64,000 nt of DNA, from contig OY820914.1 of assembly GCA_963682005.1 (NCBI GenBank), positions 4,588,001 to 4,652,000 of the forward strand, in the 5' to 3' direction. Made by a program: the position numbers and the translations under genes. Source of the DNA: CAIYUC01 sp963682005. Its GTDB lineage: Bacteria > Bacteroidota > Bacteroidia > Bacteroidales > FEN-979. Below are positions 41,492-49,970 of this stretch, piece by piece. The notes under the pieces were generated by a model. That model had not been told where the DNA came from. It saw nothing but the letters and a program-made list of their open reading frames with translations, and did no database searches. Each line of letters begins with the position of its first letter. Position 1 is the stretch's first letter.

Positions 41492-43096
41492 ATGACAGAA
41501 AATCATAATCATCATGCCGAGCCAAGTTACCTTGTCGATACAGGCAAGAGAAGAGGGATCATGGCCTGGCTGACCACCGTTGATCACAAGCGGATCGGGG
41601 TTCTTTACCTGTATTCCATCATGGTGTTTTTTATCGTTGGGGGGCTCCTTGGGTTACTGATGAGATCAGAACTCTTCTACCCGGGACAGCAACTTTACGG
41701 ACCGCAGACATACAATGCCATTTTTACCCTTCACGGGCTGATCATGATCTTCCTGATCGTTATCCCCGGGTTGACCGTAGTATTCGGCAACTGGGTCATG
41801 CCGGTCATGATCGGTGCAAACGATGTATCATTCCCGCGATTAAACCTTTTTGCCTGGTACCTTTATATCACAGGTGCCGCGGTCGTTGTGATCTCGCAAT
41901 TTACCGGGAACGGTCCGCCCGATACGGGGTGGACATTCTACGCCCCATACAGCACACAAACCCATACGAATGTCATTGCGGCTGTATCGGGAGCCTTTAT
42001 CCTCGGGTTCTCATCCATCCTGACGGGACTGAACTTTATTGTAACGATCCATCGTCTGCGTGCCCCGGGCATGAGTTTTTTTAAGATGCCGCTATTCCCC
42101 TGGGCAGTATATGCAACGGCATGGATCCAGATCCTGGCAACCCCGATCATCGGCATCACCCTGCTGATGATCATCGCCGAGCGGACGCTTCATATCGGGT
42201 TCTTCGATCCCGCGCTGGGTGGTGACCCTGTGCTGTACCAGCATCTCTTCTGGATCTATTCTCACCCGGCTGTTTACATCATGATCCTCCCGGCCATGGG
42301 CGTGATCACCGAGATCATTCCAACGCTGTGCCAGAGACGGGTATTCGGGTATAAAGCGATTGCCATGTCGAGCCTCGCCATTGCAGGTGTCGGGTATTTC
42401 GTCTGGGGTCACCATATGTTCACCTCCGGTATGAGCAGGACGGCCATCTGGTCATTCTCGCTGCTGACATTCCTGGTGGCGGTACCAAGCGCAATCAAAG
42501 TATTCAACTGGCTTACCACGATGTACAAGGGATCGATCGACCTGAAACCACCCCTTCTCTTTGCCATAGCTTTCATTTTCCTGTTTACGATCGGGGGACT
42601 CACCGGGCTGATCCAGGGATCCCTGGCAACAGACGTGCAGGTGCATGATACATCGTTCATTGTCGCCCACTTCCATTATATTATATTCGGAGGCGTGGGA
42701 TTTGCCTTTATTGCGGGACTCCATTACTGGTACCCGAAAATGTTCGGACGTATGTACAACAATACCCGGGCAGTCGTATCCTGGGTATTCCTATTTGTGG
42801 GGTTTAACCTGCTGTATTTTCCACAATTCATCATCGGTATAGAAGGAATGCCAAGGAGATATTTTGATTATCTTCCGCAGTTCACCTGGGCACAACAAAT
42901 GTCCACAGTAGGTGGATTTCTTCTTGCCTCTGGATTTATTATAATGATAATCAATCTTTTCAGCAAGAAAGGCGAGAAGGCTCCGGATAATCCCTGGGGG
43001 GGTAAAACACTGGAATGGACGCTTCCTTCCCCCCCGCCTTTGGAGAACTTTGAGACTCCGCCGGTTCCGGCCCATGGGCCGTATGATTATGATTAG
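41492..43096 (+). CDS. coxA: Cytochrome c oxidase subunit I, A2-type
   Basis: A 534-residue haem-copper oxidase subunit with twelve core helices. Ligand blocks: FTLHGLIMIF (low-spin haem), WIYSHPAVYIMIL (Tyr256-Ser257-His258; His258 binds CuB, and the haem-copper Tyr lies four residues on), GHHMFTSG (CuB His pair) and VAHFHYIIFGG (both haems). The YSHP motif in place of a Glu marks the A2 subtype of haem-copper oxidases, and GANDVSFPRLN is the D-channel entry. The stop codon TAG at 43094-43096 is the first unit of an octamer array. Confidence 0.97.
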   Translation: MTENHNHHAEPSYLVDTGKRRGIMAWLTTVDHKRIGVLYLYSIMVFFIVGGLLGLLMRSELFYPGQQLYGPQTYNAIFTLHGLIMIFLIVIPGLTVVFGNWVMPVMIGANDVSFPRLNLFAWYLYITGAAVVVISQFTGNGPPDTGWTFYAPYSTQTHTNVIAAVSGAFILGFSSILTGLNFIVTIHRLRAPGMSFFKMPLFPWAVYATAWIQILATPIIGITLLMIIAERTLHIGFFDPALGGDPVLYQHLFWIYSHPAVYIMILPAMGVITEIIPTLCQRRVFGYKAIAMSSLAIAGVGYFVWGHHMFTSGMSRTAIWSFSLLTFLVAVPSAIKVFNWLTTMYKGSIDLKPPLLFAIAFIFLFTIGGLTGLIQGSLATDVQVHDTSFIVAHFHYIIFGGVGFAFIAGLHYWYPKMFGRMYNNTRAVVSWVFLFVGFNLLYFPQFIIGIEGMPRRYFDYLPQFTWAQQMSTVGGFLLASGFIIMIINLFSKKGEKAPDNPWGGKTLEWTLPSPPPLENFETPPVPAHGPYDYD

Positions 43097-43240
43097 ATAG
43101 TGAGATAGTGAGATAGTGAGATAATGAGATAATGAGATAATGAGATAATGAGATAGCGACGTAGCGAAATAGCGAAAATGTGACTTGATGACTTGATGAC
43201 TTGATGACTAGATGACTAGATGACCTTGTGACCTTGTAAC
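43094..43240. repeat. Composite octamer array after the coxA stop
   Basis: 147 bases made almost only of 8-base units that drift in sequence: gatagtga, gataatga, then gatagcga/cgtagcga/aatagcga, then gatgactt, gatgacta, then gaccttgt. The array begins at the coxA stop codon. Confidence 0.95.
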
Positions 43241-43271
43241 TATGTTTCTTTTGACTTTTTAATCCAGAATT

Positions 43272-43877
43272 ATGAACGGAATTCAATTACAGCGGGATGA
43301 CCTGGGAGCACGGCTGGGAATGTGGGTCTTTATTTTTACGGAGATCCTTCTCTTCGGTGGGCTTTTCCTCGTATATGCAGTGATGAGGCACCAATATGCC
43401 GCGGATTTTCACCAGGCATCACTCCATTTAAATACCTTCATCGGGGCCATAAATACGGTGATCCTCCTGCTCAGCAGTATGAGCGTGGCAATGTCGATCA
43501 CAGCTGTGCAGAAACAGGATAAGCGAATGGCAACGATTCTCCTTCTCATTACACTCGTTTGTGCCCTTGTTTTCCTGGTCAATAAATACTTTGAATGGGG
43601 CCATAAGATCGGGATCGGCCTTTACCCCGGATCTGACCTGATGATAACGCTGAATCGCGGGTATATCCTGTTTTTCAGCCTTTATTTCTTTATGACCGGG
43701 CTCCACCTGCTCCACCTTGTGATCGGTGCGGGAATACTGATCATTGCACTGATCAAGGTTCGCATGGGACTCATCAATCATGAAAGCTATGTCCTTCTTG
43801 AAAACGGGGGTTTATACTGGCACCTGGTTGACCTGATCTGGATATTCCTGTTCCCCCTGCTGTATTTGGTTACATAA
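43272..43877 (+). CDS. coxC: Cytochrome c oxidase subunit III
   Basis: A 201-residue subunit III with five helices, the short prokaryotic form. Blocks include LGMWVFIFTEILLFGGLFL at the start, FEWGHKIGIGLYPG, and MTGLHLLHLVIGAGILI followed by NGGLYWHLVDLIWIFLFPLLY. It has no catalytic metal and stabilises the oxidase. Separated from coxA by a 147-base octamer array, and followed directly by another octamer array. Confidence 0.94.
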   Translation: MNGIQLQRDDLGARLGMWVFIFTEILLFGGLFLVYAVMRHQYAADFHQASLHLNTFIGAINTVILLLSSMSVAMSITAVQKQDKRMATILLLITLVCALVFLVNKYFEWGHKIGIGLYPGSDLMITLNRGYILFFSLYFFMTGLHLLHLVIGAGILIIALIKVRMGLINHESYVLLENGGLYWHLVDLIWIFLFPLLYLVT

Positions 43878-43955
43878 CGAAGTAGCGAAGTAGCGAAGTA
43901 GCGAAGTAGCGAAGTAGCGAAGTAAAGAAATAGCGAAATAGCGAAATAGCGAAAA
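43878..43955. repeat. Octamer array (agtagcga, then aaatagcg) after the coxC stop
   Basis: About nine units starting on the base after the coxC stop codon. The second part uses the same unit as the array at 39635. Confidence 0.95.
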
Positions 43956-44011
43956 CGAAGAATTATACGTGAGACATTAATAATCGAAAAAAACCAAATC
44001 AATAATTCATT

Positions 44012-44030
44012 AAATCAACAAATCAACAAA
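44012..44030. repeat. Octamer repeat (aaatcaac)
   Basis: About two and a half copies, ending eight bases before the subunit IV ATG. The unit resembles the array at 57238. Confidence 0.7.
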
Positions 44031-44037
44031 TAAAAAC

Positions 44038-44322
44038 ATGCTGGCAGAGAAAAAACATATAACAGAGTACGACGCGTATGTGAAAGTGCTGATCGGATTG
44101 CTGGTTCTGACAGCCCTGACGATCGCTGCACCAGGACTGGATCTAACGGCTATGACAGTATTGATCGCCCTTTTGATCGCCTCTGTCAAAGCCGGCATCG
44201 TCATCACTTACTTCATGCACCTAAAATTCGAAGGCAGACTATTCAAGATCCTTGTGATCATGGTATTGGGGATCTATGCGTCAGTAATCGTTCTTACGTT
44301 TGCCGATTATATGGCACGGTAG
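44038..44322 (+). CDS. coxD: Cytochrome c oxidase subunit IV (prokaryotic type)
   Basis: A 94-residue protein with three helices: LLVLTALTIAAPGLD, VLIALLIASVKAGIVITYFMHL and VIMVLGIYASVIVLTFADYM. The KAGIVITYFMHLKFE block is typical of the small COX4-type subunit. Its role is structural. It lies between coxC and coxB on the same strand, 39 bases before coxB. Assignment relies on this block and on position. Confidence 0.88.
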   Translation: MLAEKKHITEYDAYVKVLIGLLVLTALTIAAPGLDLTAMTVLIALLIASVKAGIVITYFMHLKFEGRLFKILVIMVLGIYASVIVLTFADYMAR

Positions 44323-44361
44323 TGAACAGTGAAATAAATCATAAATCGTAATTTTATTAAG

Positions 44362-45273
44362 ATGGGGTCGAATGCATCAAATTTTGTAGAAGGGGTCGAT
44401 TGGGTTTTTAAAACAATCATCGGGATAAGCGTGTTCTTCCTGATCCTTATCACGGCGGCAATGATCTATTTTATTATTAAGTACAACCGCAAGCGGCACC
44501 CGAAAGCCACACAGATAAAGGACTATCTTGCCCTGGAAATTACATGGATAACGATACCCACCATCCTTGTCATATTTATGTTCTTCTACAGCTTCGCTGC
44601 ATATGAACCAATGTTGTGGGTACCGAAGAATGCGTACCAGGTGAAGGTGACAGGCAGGATGTGGCAGTGGAGCTTTGAATATCCCGGAAATAAAGAATCG
44701 AACATACTGGTCGTGCCATTGAATAAACCTGTAAAACTCAACCTTTATTCAGCAGATGTCATTCACGGTTTCTCAATCCCTGCTTTCCGTGTTAAGCAGG
44801 ATGTGGTTCCGGGGAAAAATAACTATATGTGGTTCACCGCGGAACGTCTTGGCGAGTATGAAGTATTCTGCACAGCTTACTGCGGATTGCGCCATGCATA
44901 CATGGGGACACAGGTCAAAGTAGTATCCGAATCCGATTTTGAAAAATGGCTGGCCAGTGTTCCATCAACCGCCGGCGAACCCATTGGTCTGCAGATCCTG
45001 AAGAAAAACGGCTGTATCGGGTGTCATTCGCTGGATGGTTCAAAGATGGTCAGCGTGACATTCAAGGGTCTTTATGGCAAAAGTGAAAAGGTCCTTACGG
45101 ATGGAAACGAGCATGAGATCTTTGTCAATGATGAATACCTGCGCTCGTCTGTATTTTTGCCTGACCAGGATATCGTTGCAGGATATCCGAAGGGTGTCAT
45201 GAAATCCTACAAAGGTTTGATCAGCGACCCCGAAATGACCCAGGTCATCGAGTACATCAAAACGCTGAAATAA
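44362..45273 (+). CDS. coxB: Cytochrome c oxidase subunit II with fused haem c domain (caa3 type)
   Basis: A 303-residue subunit II: two helices (about 15-38 and 60-80), the cupredoxin domain with RMWQWSFEYP and the CuA site CTAYCGLRHAYM (C170, C174, H178, M181), then a cytochrome c domain with NGCIGCHSLDG (C218, C221, H222). The fused haem c makes this a caa3-type oxidase. The usual Glu between the Cys (CxExC) is Ala here. It accepts electrons from cytochrome c and passes them to haem a in subunit I. Confidence 0.96.
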   Translation: MGSNASNFVEGVDWVFKTIIGISVFFLILITAAMIYFIIKYNRKRHPKATQIKDYLALEITWITIPTILVIFMFFYSFAAYEPMLWVPKNAYQVKVTGRMWQWSFEYPGNKESNILVVPLNKPVKLNLYSADVIHGFSIPAFRVKQDVVPGKNNYMWFTAERLGEYEVFCTAYCGLRHAYMGTQVKVVSESDFEKWLASVPSTAGEPIGLQILKKNGCIGCHSLDGSKMVSVTFKGLYGKSEKVLTDGNEHEIFVNDEYLRSSVFLPDQDIVAGYPKGVMKSYKGLISDPEMTQVIEYIKTLK

Positions 45274-45292
45274 CCTGATTTCGGATAATTCC

Positions 45293-46162
45293 ATGATGAT
45301 CAGCGTCAGAGATATCCTGCAATTAACACGGTTCAGGGTTTCGCTGGCCGTAACCTTTTCGGCGGTCATTTCTGCCATCAACCATCCTGCATCATTCTCC
45401 CCTGGATTATTAATTCCATTGACTGCCATTTTTTTAATCGCCGCAGGGGCATCCGCCCTGAACCAGTGCCAGGAGAGCCACCATGATGCAATAATGGATA
45501 GGACTCGTAACCGCCCGGTAGCGTCGGGCCGGGTTGAAAAAGTTACCGCACTTGTCTTTGCAGCGTTCATGATCATTTCTGGCTTCATCATTATGGCAGT
45601 CACAGGTAAATGGATATGTCTGTTGCTTGGGATGTTCAATATCATCTGGTATAACGGCTTTTACACATGGATGAAGACCAGGTCTGCTTTTGCCGTGGTT
45701 CCGGGGGCTTTGACAGGCGCCATTCCTGTTCTGATGGGATGGTCCGTGGCCGGAAATTCAATTAATGCCGAGCTTCCCTGGCTGATCGCATTCTTTATTT
45801 TCATGTGGCAGATACCGCATTTCTGGATCATGATGCTGAAATACGGAGATGAGTATCACAAGGCCGGGTTTCCCGTGCTTCCGGATCATTTCAACCCGCT
45901 CCAGATGAAACGGATCATCATGGCATGGCTGATCGCAGCATCCTTTTCGTCAATACTGCTTGTCATGGCATCAGACCCCCGGCCTTTACTCATACCATGT
46001 ATCATCCTGATCATGAATGTCTCGCTGCTGGTGATGGTCTTCCAACAACTTTTCTTCAGAAAATATGAAAGGTTCCGTCTCCTGTTCGTTTCCCTGAACT
46101 TTTTCATGCTTGCCGTACTTTTATTGATCACGATTCAAATTGCGTACAGCCAAATACGTTAA
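45293..46162 (+). CDS. ctaB: Protohaem IX farnesyltransferase (haem O synthase)
   Basis: A 289-residue UbiA-superfamily prenyltransferase with about nine helices. The active-site block is LNQCQESHHDAIMDRTRNRP, where the first Asp of the usual N-x3-D-x3-D motif is Glu; the second motif follows in the YNGFYTWMKTRSAFAVVPGAL segment. It adds a farnesyl group to haem B to give haem O, needed by the A-type oxidase encoded upstream. It lies 19 bases past coxB. The end of the gene contains the -7 box for the next gene. Confidence 0.94.
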   Translation: MMISVRDILQLTRFRVSLAVTFSAVISAINHPASFSPGLLIPLTAIFLIAAGASALNQCQESHHDAIMDRTRNRPVASGRVEKVTALVFAAFMIISGFIIMAVTGKWICLLLGMFNIIWYNGFYTWMKTRSAFAVVPGALTGAIPVLMGWSVAGNSINAELPWLIAFFIFMWQIPHFWIMMLKYGDEYHKAGFPVLPDHFNPLQMKRIIMAWLIAASFSSILLVMASDPRPLLIPCIILIMNVSLLVMVFQQLFFRKYERFRLLFVSLNFFMLAVLLLITIQIAYSQIR

Positions 46163-46167
46163 CTTTA
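46160..46167 (+). promoter_or_regulatory. Possible -7 box of the 1224-residue T9SS protein gene
   Basis: TAACTTTA, one base off TAnnTTTG, overlaps the last codon of ctaB and lies 22 bases before the ATG. Weak. Confidence 0.35.
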
Positions 46168-46189
46168 CACCCTGATTTAATTTATCCTG

Positions 46190-49100
46190 ATGAAAAAAAT
46201 ATTCCTGATTGCACTCCTTTTTGGCGCATTTATTTTAAATGGCCGGTCTCAGACCATTCAACCACAGCAAGCCGTTTCAGGTGATACGGCGAATTACCCC
46301 TACTGGATCGAAATGATGCAGGATCCCTCAGTGAACTTTTATGATGTCCAGCATGCCTTCAATACATACTGGCACGGGCGGAAAGTCACGAAAGGCAGCG
46401 GATGGAAACCCTTCAAACGATGGGAATATATGATGCGCTGGAGGATCAATGCCGACGGAACACGCCCTCCTGCCGATGAAACATACAGGGCTTACAAGGA
46501 ATATTTGAAAAATGTCCGTTCGGCGAACGGTAACTGGATCACGCTGGGTCCTTCCACCATTCCTTCACCCGGACCTGCCGGCTATGAAGGACTTGGAAGG
46601 ATCAATACCATAGCATCCCATCCCACCGATCCGAACAAGATATTTATCGGGTCACCTTCGGGCGGGCTTTGGCAATCGAATGATGGAGGTGCAACCTGGA
46701 TCAGTCATACCGACAGCCTCCCCACGCTGGGGGTTTCGGCGATCGTGATCGACTATGCAAATCCAAATACCATTTTTATCGGCACCGGTGACCGGGATGC
46801 CGGAGATGCCCCGGGCATGGGTGTTTTCAAAAGCACCAACGGAGGTGTTTCCTGGATTCCATGGAATACCGGGATGGGAAATAAAACGGTGGGAAGGCTC
46901 ATACAGCACCCCACCAATAACCAGGTCCTCCTGGCCGCCACAAACGGCGGGGTTTTCAAATCCACGAACGCCGGTGCAAACTGGACACTTATCATTGCCG
47001 GTGATTTCAAGAACATCGTATTCAAACCCAATGATCCTGCTATCGTCTATGCTGCAGCCAGCGGGAATTTCTTCCGGTCGACCAACGGGGGGACGACATT
47101 CACCCAGGTTACATCAGGATTGCCGGGCGGACAGCGAGGCACCATTGCTGTTACAGCAGCTAACGCGAATTATGTTTATTTCCTTCTTTCCGGGAATGAC
47201 AGCGGATTTAAAGGACTTTACCGCTCAACTGACCAGGGACTGACGTTTACAGCACGCTCCACATCACCCAATATCCTGGACTGGTCATGCGACGGCAGCG
47301 GCAGTGGCGGCCAGGGATGGTACGACCTTGCCCTTGCTGCAGATCCTTCCAACGCAGAGTATATTTATGTCGGAGGAGTGGATGTATGGCGCTCTTCTAA
47401 CGGAGGAACCACATGGGAGATCAATTCACATTGGTACGGCGGCTGCAGTGTTCCTGCAGTTCACGCCGACTGTCATTTCCTCGGATATGCCCCGAATGGC
47501 ATTCTCTGGGCTTGCAACGACGGTGGCGTTTATTCAACCAATGATAACGGAGTGACCTGGACGGACCATACGGAAGGCATCACTATCGGACAGATCTACA
47601 AGCTGGGACAGAGCCAGAAAGTCAGGGACCAGGTCATTAACGGATTCCAGGATAACGGAACCTATTCTTTCCTGAGTTCAGGATGGGCTGCATCCGGTGG
47701 CGGCGACGGCATGGAATGCGCCTATGACTGGGAAAACCAGGCCTACTCCTATTATACCATTTATTATGGAGCCATCTACAGGAAACACAACAACAGCGGC
47801 GATTACCAGGTAGGCGGCAACGGTATCGGAGGGATTGATGAAGACGGAGCCTGGGTAACACCATTCGCCCTTCATGTAACAGATGCAAAAACCATGTTCG
47901 CCGGATATGTCAACGTATGGCGTTGCAATAATATCCGCGGCGTCGGAATAACCTGGAAAAAGATCTCTGATAACCTGGGAGGCAGCAATTCATCGAACAT
48001 GGCGGTCCTTGAGCAATCGCCCGCCAACCCTGATATTCTTTATGCCGCCAGGTACGACAATAAACTGTTCCGGACAGACAACTGCAATTCCGACAACCCT
48101 GTCTGGATCGACATCACATCCAATCTTCCCGGATCCGGTTATACCCCTTCTGACCTTGCGGCCCATCACACCGATCCCAATACCGTTTACATGACTTTCA
48201 ACCACGCGGTTTATAAGTCAACGAACAAGGGACAGACATGGACGAATATTTCCGGGAACCTTCCTTTTGTCTCGACCAATACGATCGCCTTTTACAGGAA
48301 TGCAATGGAAGGTCTCTACGTGGGGACGGATGCAGGCGTGTATTACAAGGATCAGTCGCTTGCAAACTGGATTCCTTTCAGCCAGGGGCTTCCTGTCAAT
48401 GGAAGGATCACTGAACTCGAGATCTATTACAACCCGGACACAGTCGCAAATGAAGTGATCCGTGCTTCTACCTACGGGAGAGGATTATGGGGATCTGATA
48501 TGTACCATTCGACACCTGATGCAAATTTCACTGCTGACAGGACCACCGTTCCGATAGGCTGCGGTGTGAATTTCACAGATCTCTCCAACGGTGTTCCGAC
48601 TTCCTGGATATGGACCTTCACCGGTGGCACACCGGCAACATCAACCCTGAAGAATCCCCAAGATATTGTTTACAATGCAGCCGGCGTTTACCCGGTAAAA
48701 ATGAAGATCCTCAACCAGTACGGGGCCGATTCCCTTACGAAGACAAATTATATCACTGTAAGCAACACGCTGGTGCCAGTCGTAAACTTCAGTTCCGATA
48801 AATATGTGCTTTGCGAAGGAGAGATCGCCCATTTCACCGATTCCACCATCAATTGCCCGGCTACCTGGGACTGGGTCTTTGTGCCGAACACGGTAACTTT
48901 CCTTGAAAATACGTCATACTCAAGCGAAAACCCGGTGGTTCAGTTTGATCAGGGCGGAGCATACACCGTCACCCTGACTGCCACCAATGCCTGTGGCTCG
49001 GGATTCCTGACCAAACAGGCCTATATCATTTATAGCGGGTATTCCCTTCCCTTCCAGGAAGATTTTGAAGCAGGGCTTGATTCCAAGCACTGGACGATCG

Positions 49101-49864
49101 GCTTCCAGGATGGAAATATTACCTGGGATACGGTAACAGTCGCAGGAACAACGCCTGGCAACAAAGCGGCCTGGATGAACCTCTACGATGATCTGAAATA
49201 CAATCGTCGCGACCAACTCATCAGTCCCGCCCTTGATTTTTCAATATTCGGTACAGTCTCGATGACATTCAAGCACGCTTATGCCCAGCAATCAATCATC
49301 CGTGATTCACTGATCGTAAAGGTGTCGGGTGATTGCGGCCTGACATGGACCAGGGTTCTGAGCGCAGGCCCGGATCAAACACCAAATGTTTTCGTTACCC
49401 ATTCACCGATGGATACTGAATTCTTCCCGCAATCCGCCGAAGACTGGTGCGGATCATCCTATGGAACACCCTGCTATGAAATCGATCTTAACCCCTGGGC
49501 CGGTCAGAAGAATATCAAGATCCTGTTTGAAACATATAACCGCAAAGGGAATAACCTGTTCATCGACAATATCGATATCACCGGAACGGTAGGCGTGAAT
49601 GATCAGTCGTCAGGAAATTCAGGTGTCAGCGTCTATCCGAATCCTTCTGGTGGTATCTTCAATGTCATTATCCCGAAAGGAAATTCAAACGGAAACCTGA
49701 CTGTTTTCAATGTGCAGGGACAAACGATCCATGCTGAGATGGTAAAAACGGCCAACAGCAGCATTGACCGCCGAATCGATCTGTCGGGATATGCAAGAGG
49801 TATCTATTATATCAGGTTTGTTTCCGACAAAACGAATGTGGTGGAGAAGATCATAATTAATTAA
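46190..49864 (+). CDS. T9SS secreted Asp-box/beta-propeller protein with PKD domains
   Basis: A 1224-residue protein: signal peptide (KKIFLIALLFGAFILNGRSQ), a large beta-propeller region (about 110-770) with Asp-box (BNR) motifs such as SNDGGATW, STNGGVSW, STNAGANW, SSNGGTTW and STNKGQTW, typical of sortilin/sialidase-like propellers; two PKD domains (about 775-860 and 865-950); a MAM-like or choice-of-anchor J domain (about 955-1130, from LPFQEDFEAGLDSKHW); and a T9SS type A sorting domain (YPNPSGGIFNVIIPKG to EKIIIN). No catalytic residues were recognised, so a binding role is as likely as hydrolysis. It follows ctaB by 27 bases but is functionally separate. Confidence 0.9.
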   Translation: MKKIFLIALLFGAFILNGRSQTIQPQQAVSGDTANYPYWIEMMQDPSVNFYDVQHAFNTYWHGRKVTKGSGWKPFKRWEYMMRWRINADGTRPPADETYRAYKEYLKNVRSANGNWITLGPSTIPSPGPAGYEGLGRINTIASHPTDPNKIFIGSPSGGLWQSNDGGATWISHTDSLPTLGVSAIVIDYANPNTIFIGTGDRDAGDAPGMGVFKSTNGGVSWIPWNTGMGNKTVGRLIQHPTNNQVLLAATNGGVFKSTNAGANWTLIIAGDFKNIVFKPNDPAIVYAAASGNFFRSTNGGTTFTQVTSGLPGGQRGTIAVTAANANYVYFLLSGNDSGFKGLYRSTDQGLTFTARSTSPNILDWSCDGSGSGGQGWYDLALAADPSNAEYIYVGGVDVWRSSNGGTTWEINSHWYGGCSVPAVHADCHFLGYAPNGILWACNDGGVYSTNDNGVTWTDHTEGITIGQIYKLGQSQKVRDQVINGFQDNGTYSFLSSGWAASGGGDGMECAYDWENQAYSYYTIYYGAIYRKHNNSGDYQVGGNGIGGIDEDGAWVTPFALHVTDAKTMFAGYVNVWRCNNIRGVGITWKKISDNLGGSNSSNMAVLEQSPANPDILYAARYDNKLFRTDNCNSDNPVWIDITSNLPGSGYTPSDLAAHHTDPNTVYMTFNHAVYKSTNKGQTWTNISGNLPFVSTNTIAFYRNAMEGLYVGTDAGVYYKDQSLANWIPFSQGLPVNGRITELEIYYNPDTVANEVIRASTYGRGLWGSDMYHSTPDANFTADRTTVPIGCGVNFTDLSNGVPTSWIWTFTGGTPATSTLKNPQDIVYNAAGVYPVKMKILNQYGADSLTKTNYITVSNTLVPVVNFSSDKYVLCEGEIAHFTDSTINCPATWDWVFVPNTVTFLENTSYSSENPVVQFDQGGAYTVTLTATNACGSGFLTKQAYIIYSGYSLPFQEDFEAGLDSKHWTIGFQDGNITWDTVTVAGTTPGNKAAWMNLYDDLKYNRRDQLISPALDFSIFGTVSMTFKHAYAQQSIIRDSLIVKVSGDCGLTWTRVLSAGPDQTPNVFVTHSPMDTEFFPQSAEDWCGSSYGTPCYEIDLNPWAGQKNIKILFETYNRKGNNLFIDNIDITGTVGVNDQSSGNSGVSVYPNPSGGIFNVIIPKGNSNGNLTVFNVQGQTIHAEMVKTANSSIDRRIDLSGYARGIYYIRFVSDKTNVVEKIIIN

Positions 49865-49867
49865 CCA

Positions 49868-49955
49868 ACTCCGTGCTCTCTGTGACTTCTTTGAGTCCTC
49901 CGTGTTAATTTTTTTACCACAGAGATCGCAGAGAAGGCACAGAGGTCACAAAGGT
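49868..49955. repeat. Long imperfect inverted repeat of the ctctgtg type
   Basis: Arms of about 40 bases (49869-49909 and 49916-49955) pair with several mismatches around a T-rich loop. Both arms consist of short phrases like ctctgtgac or cacagagg. It starts four bases past a stop codon and could end that transcript; it ends 16 bases before the TTG start of the next gene. Confidence 0.7.
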
Positions 49956-49970
49956 TTTAAAATATTTTAA

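Noticed and set aside
46190..49864. Sialidase or glycoside hydrolase assignment from Asp-boxes
   Set aside because: Asp-boxes occur in non-enzymatic propellers. The Arg triad and nucleophile of sialidases were not found, so only a propeller is called.
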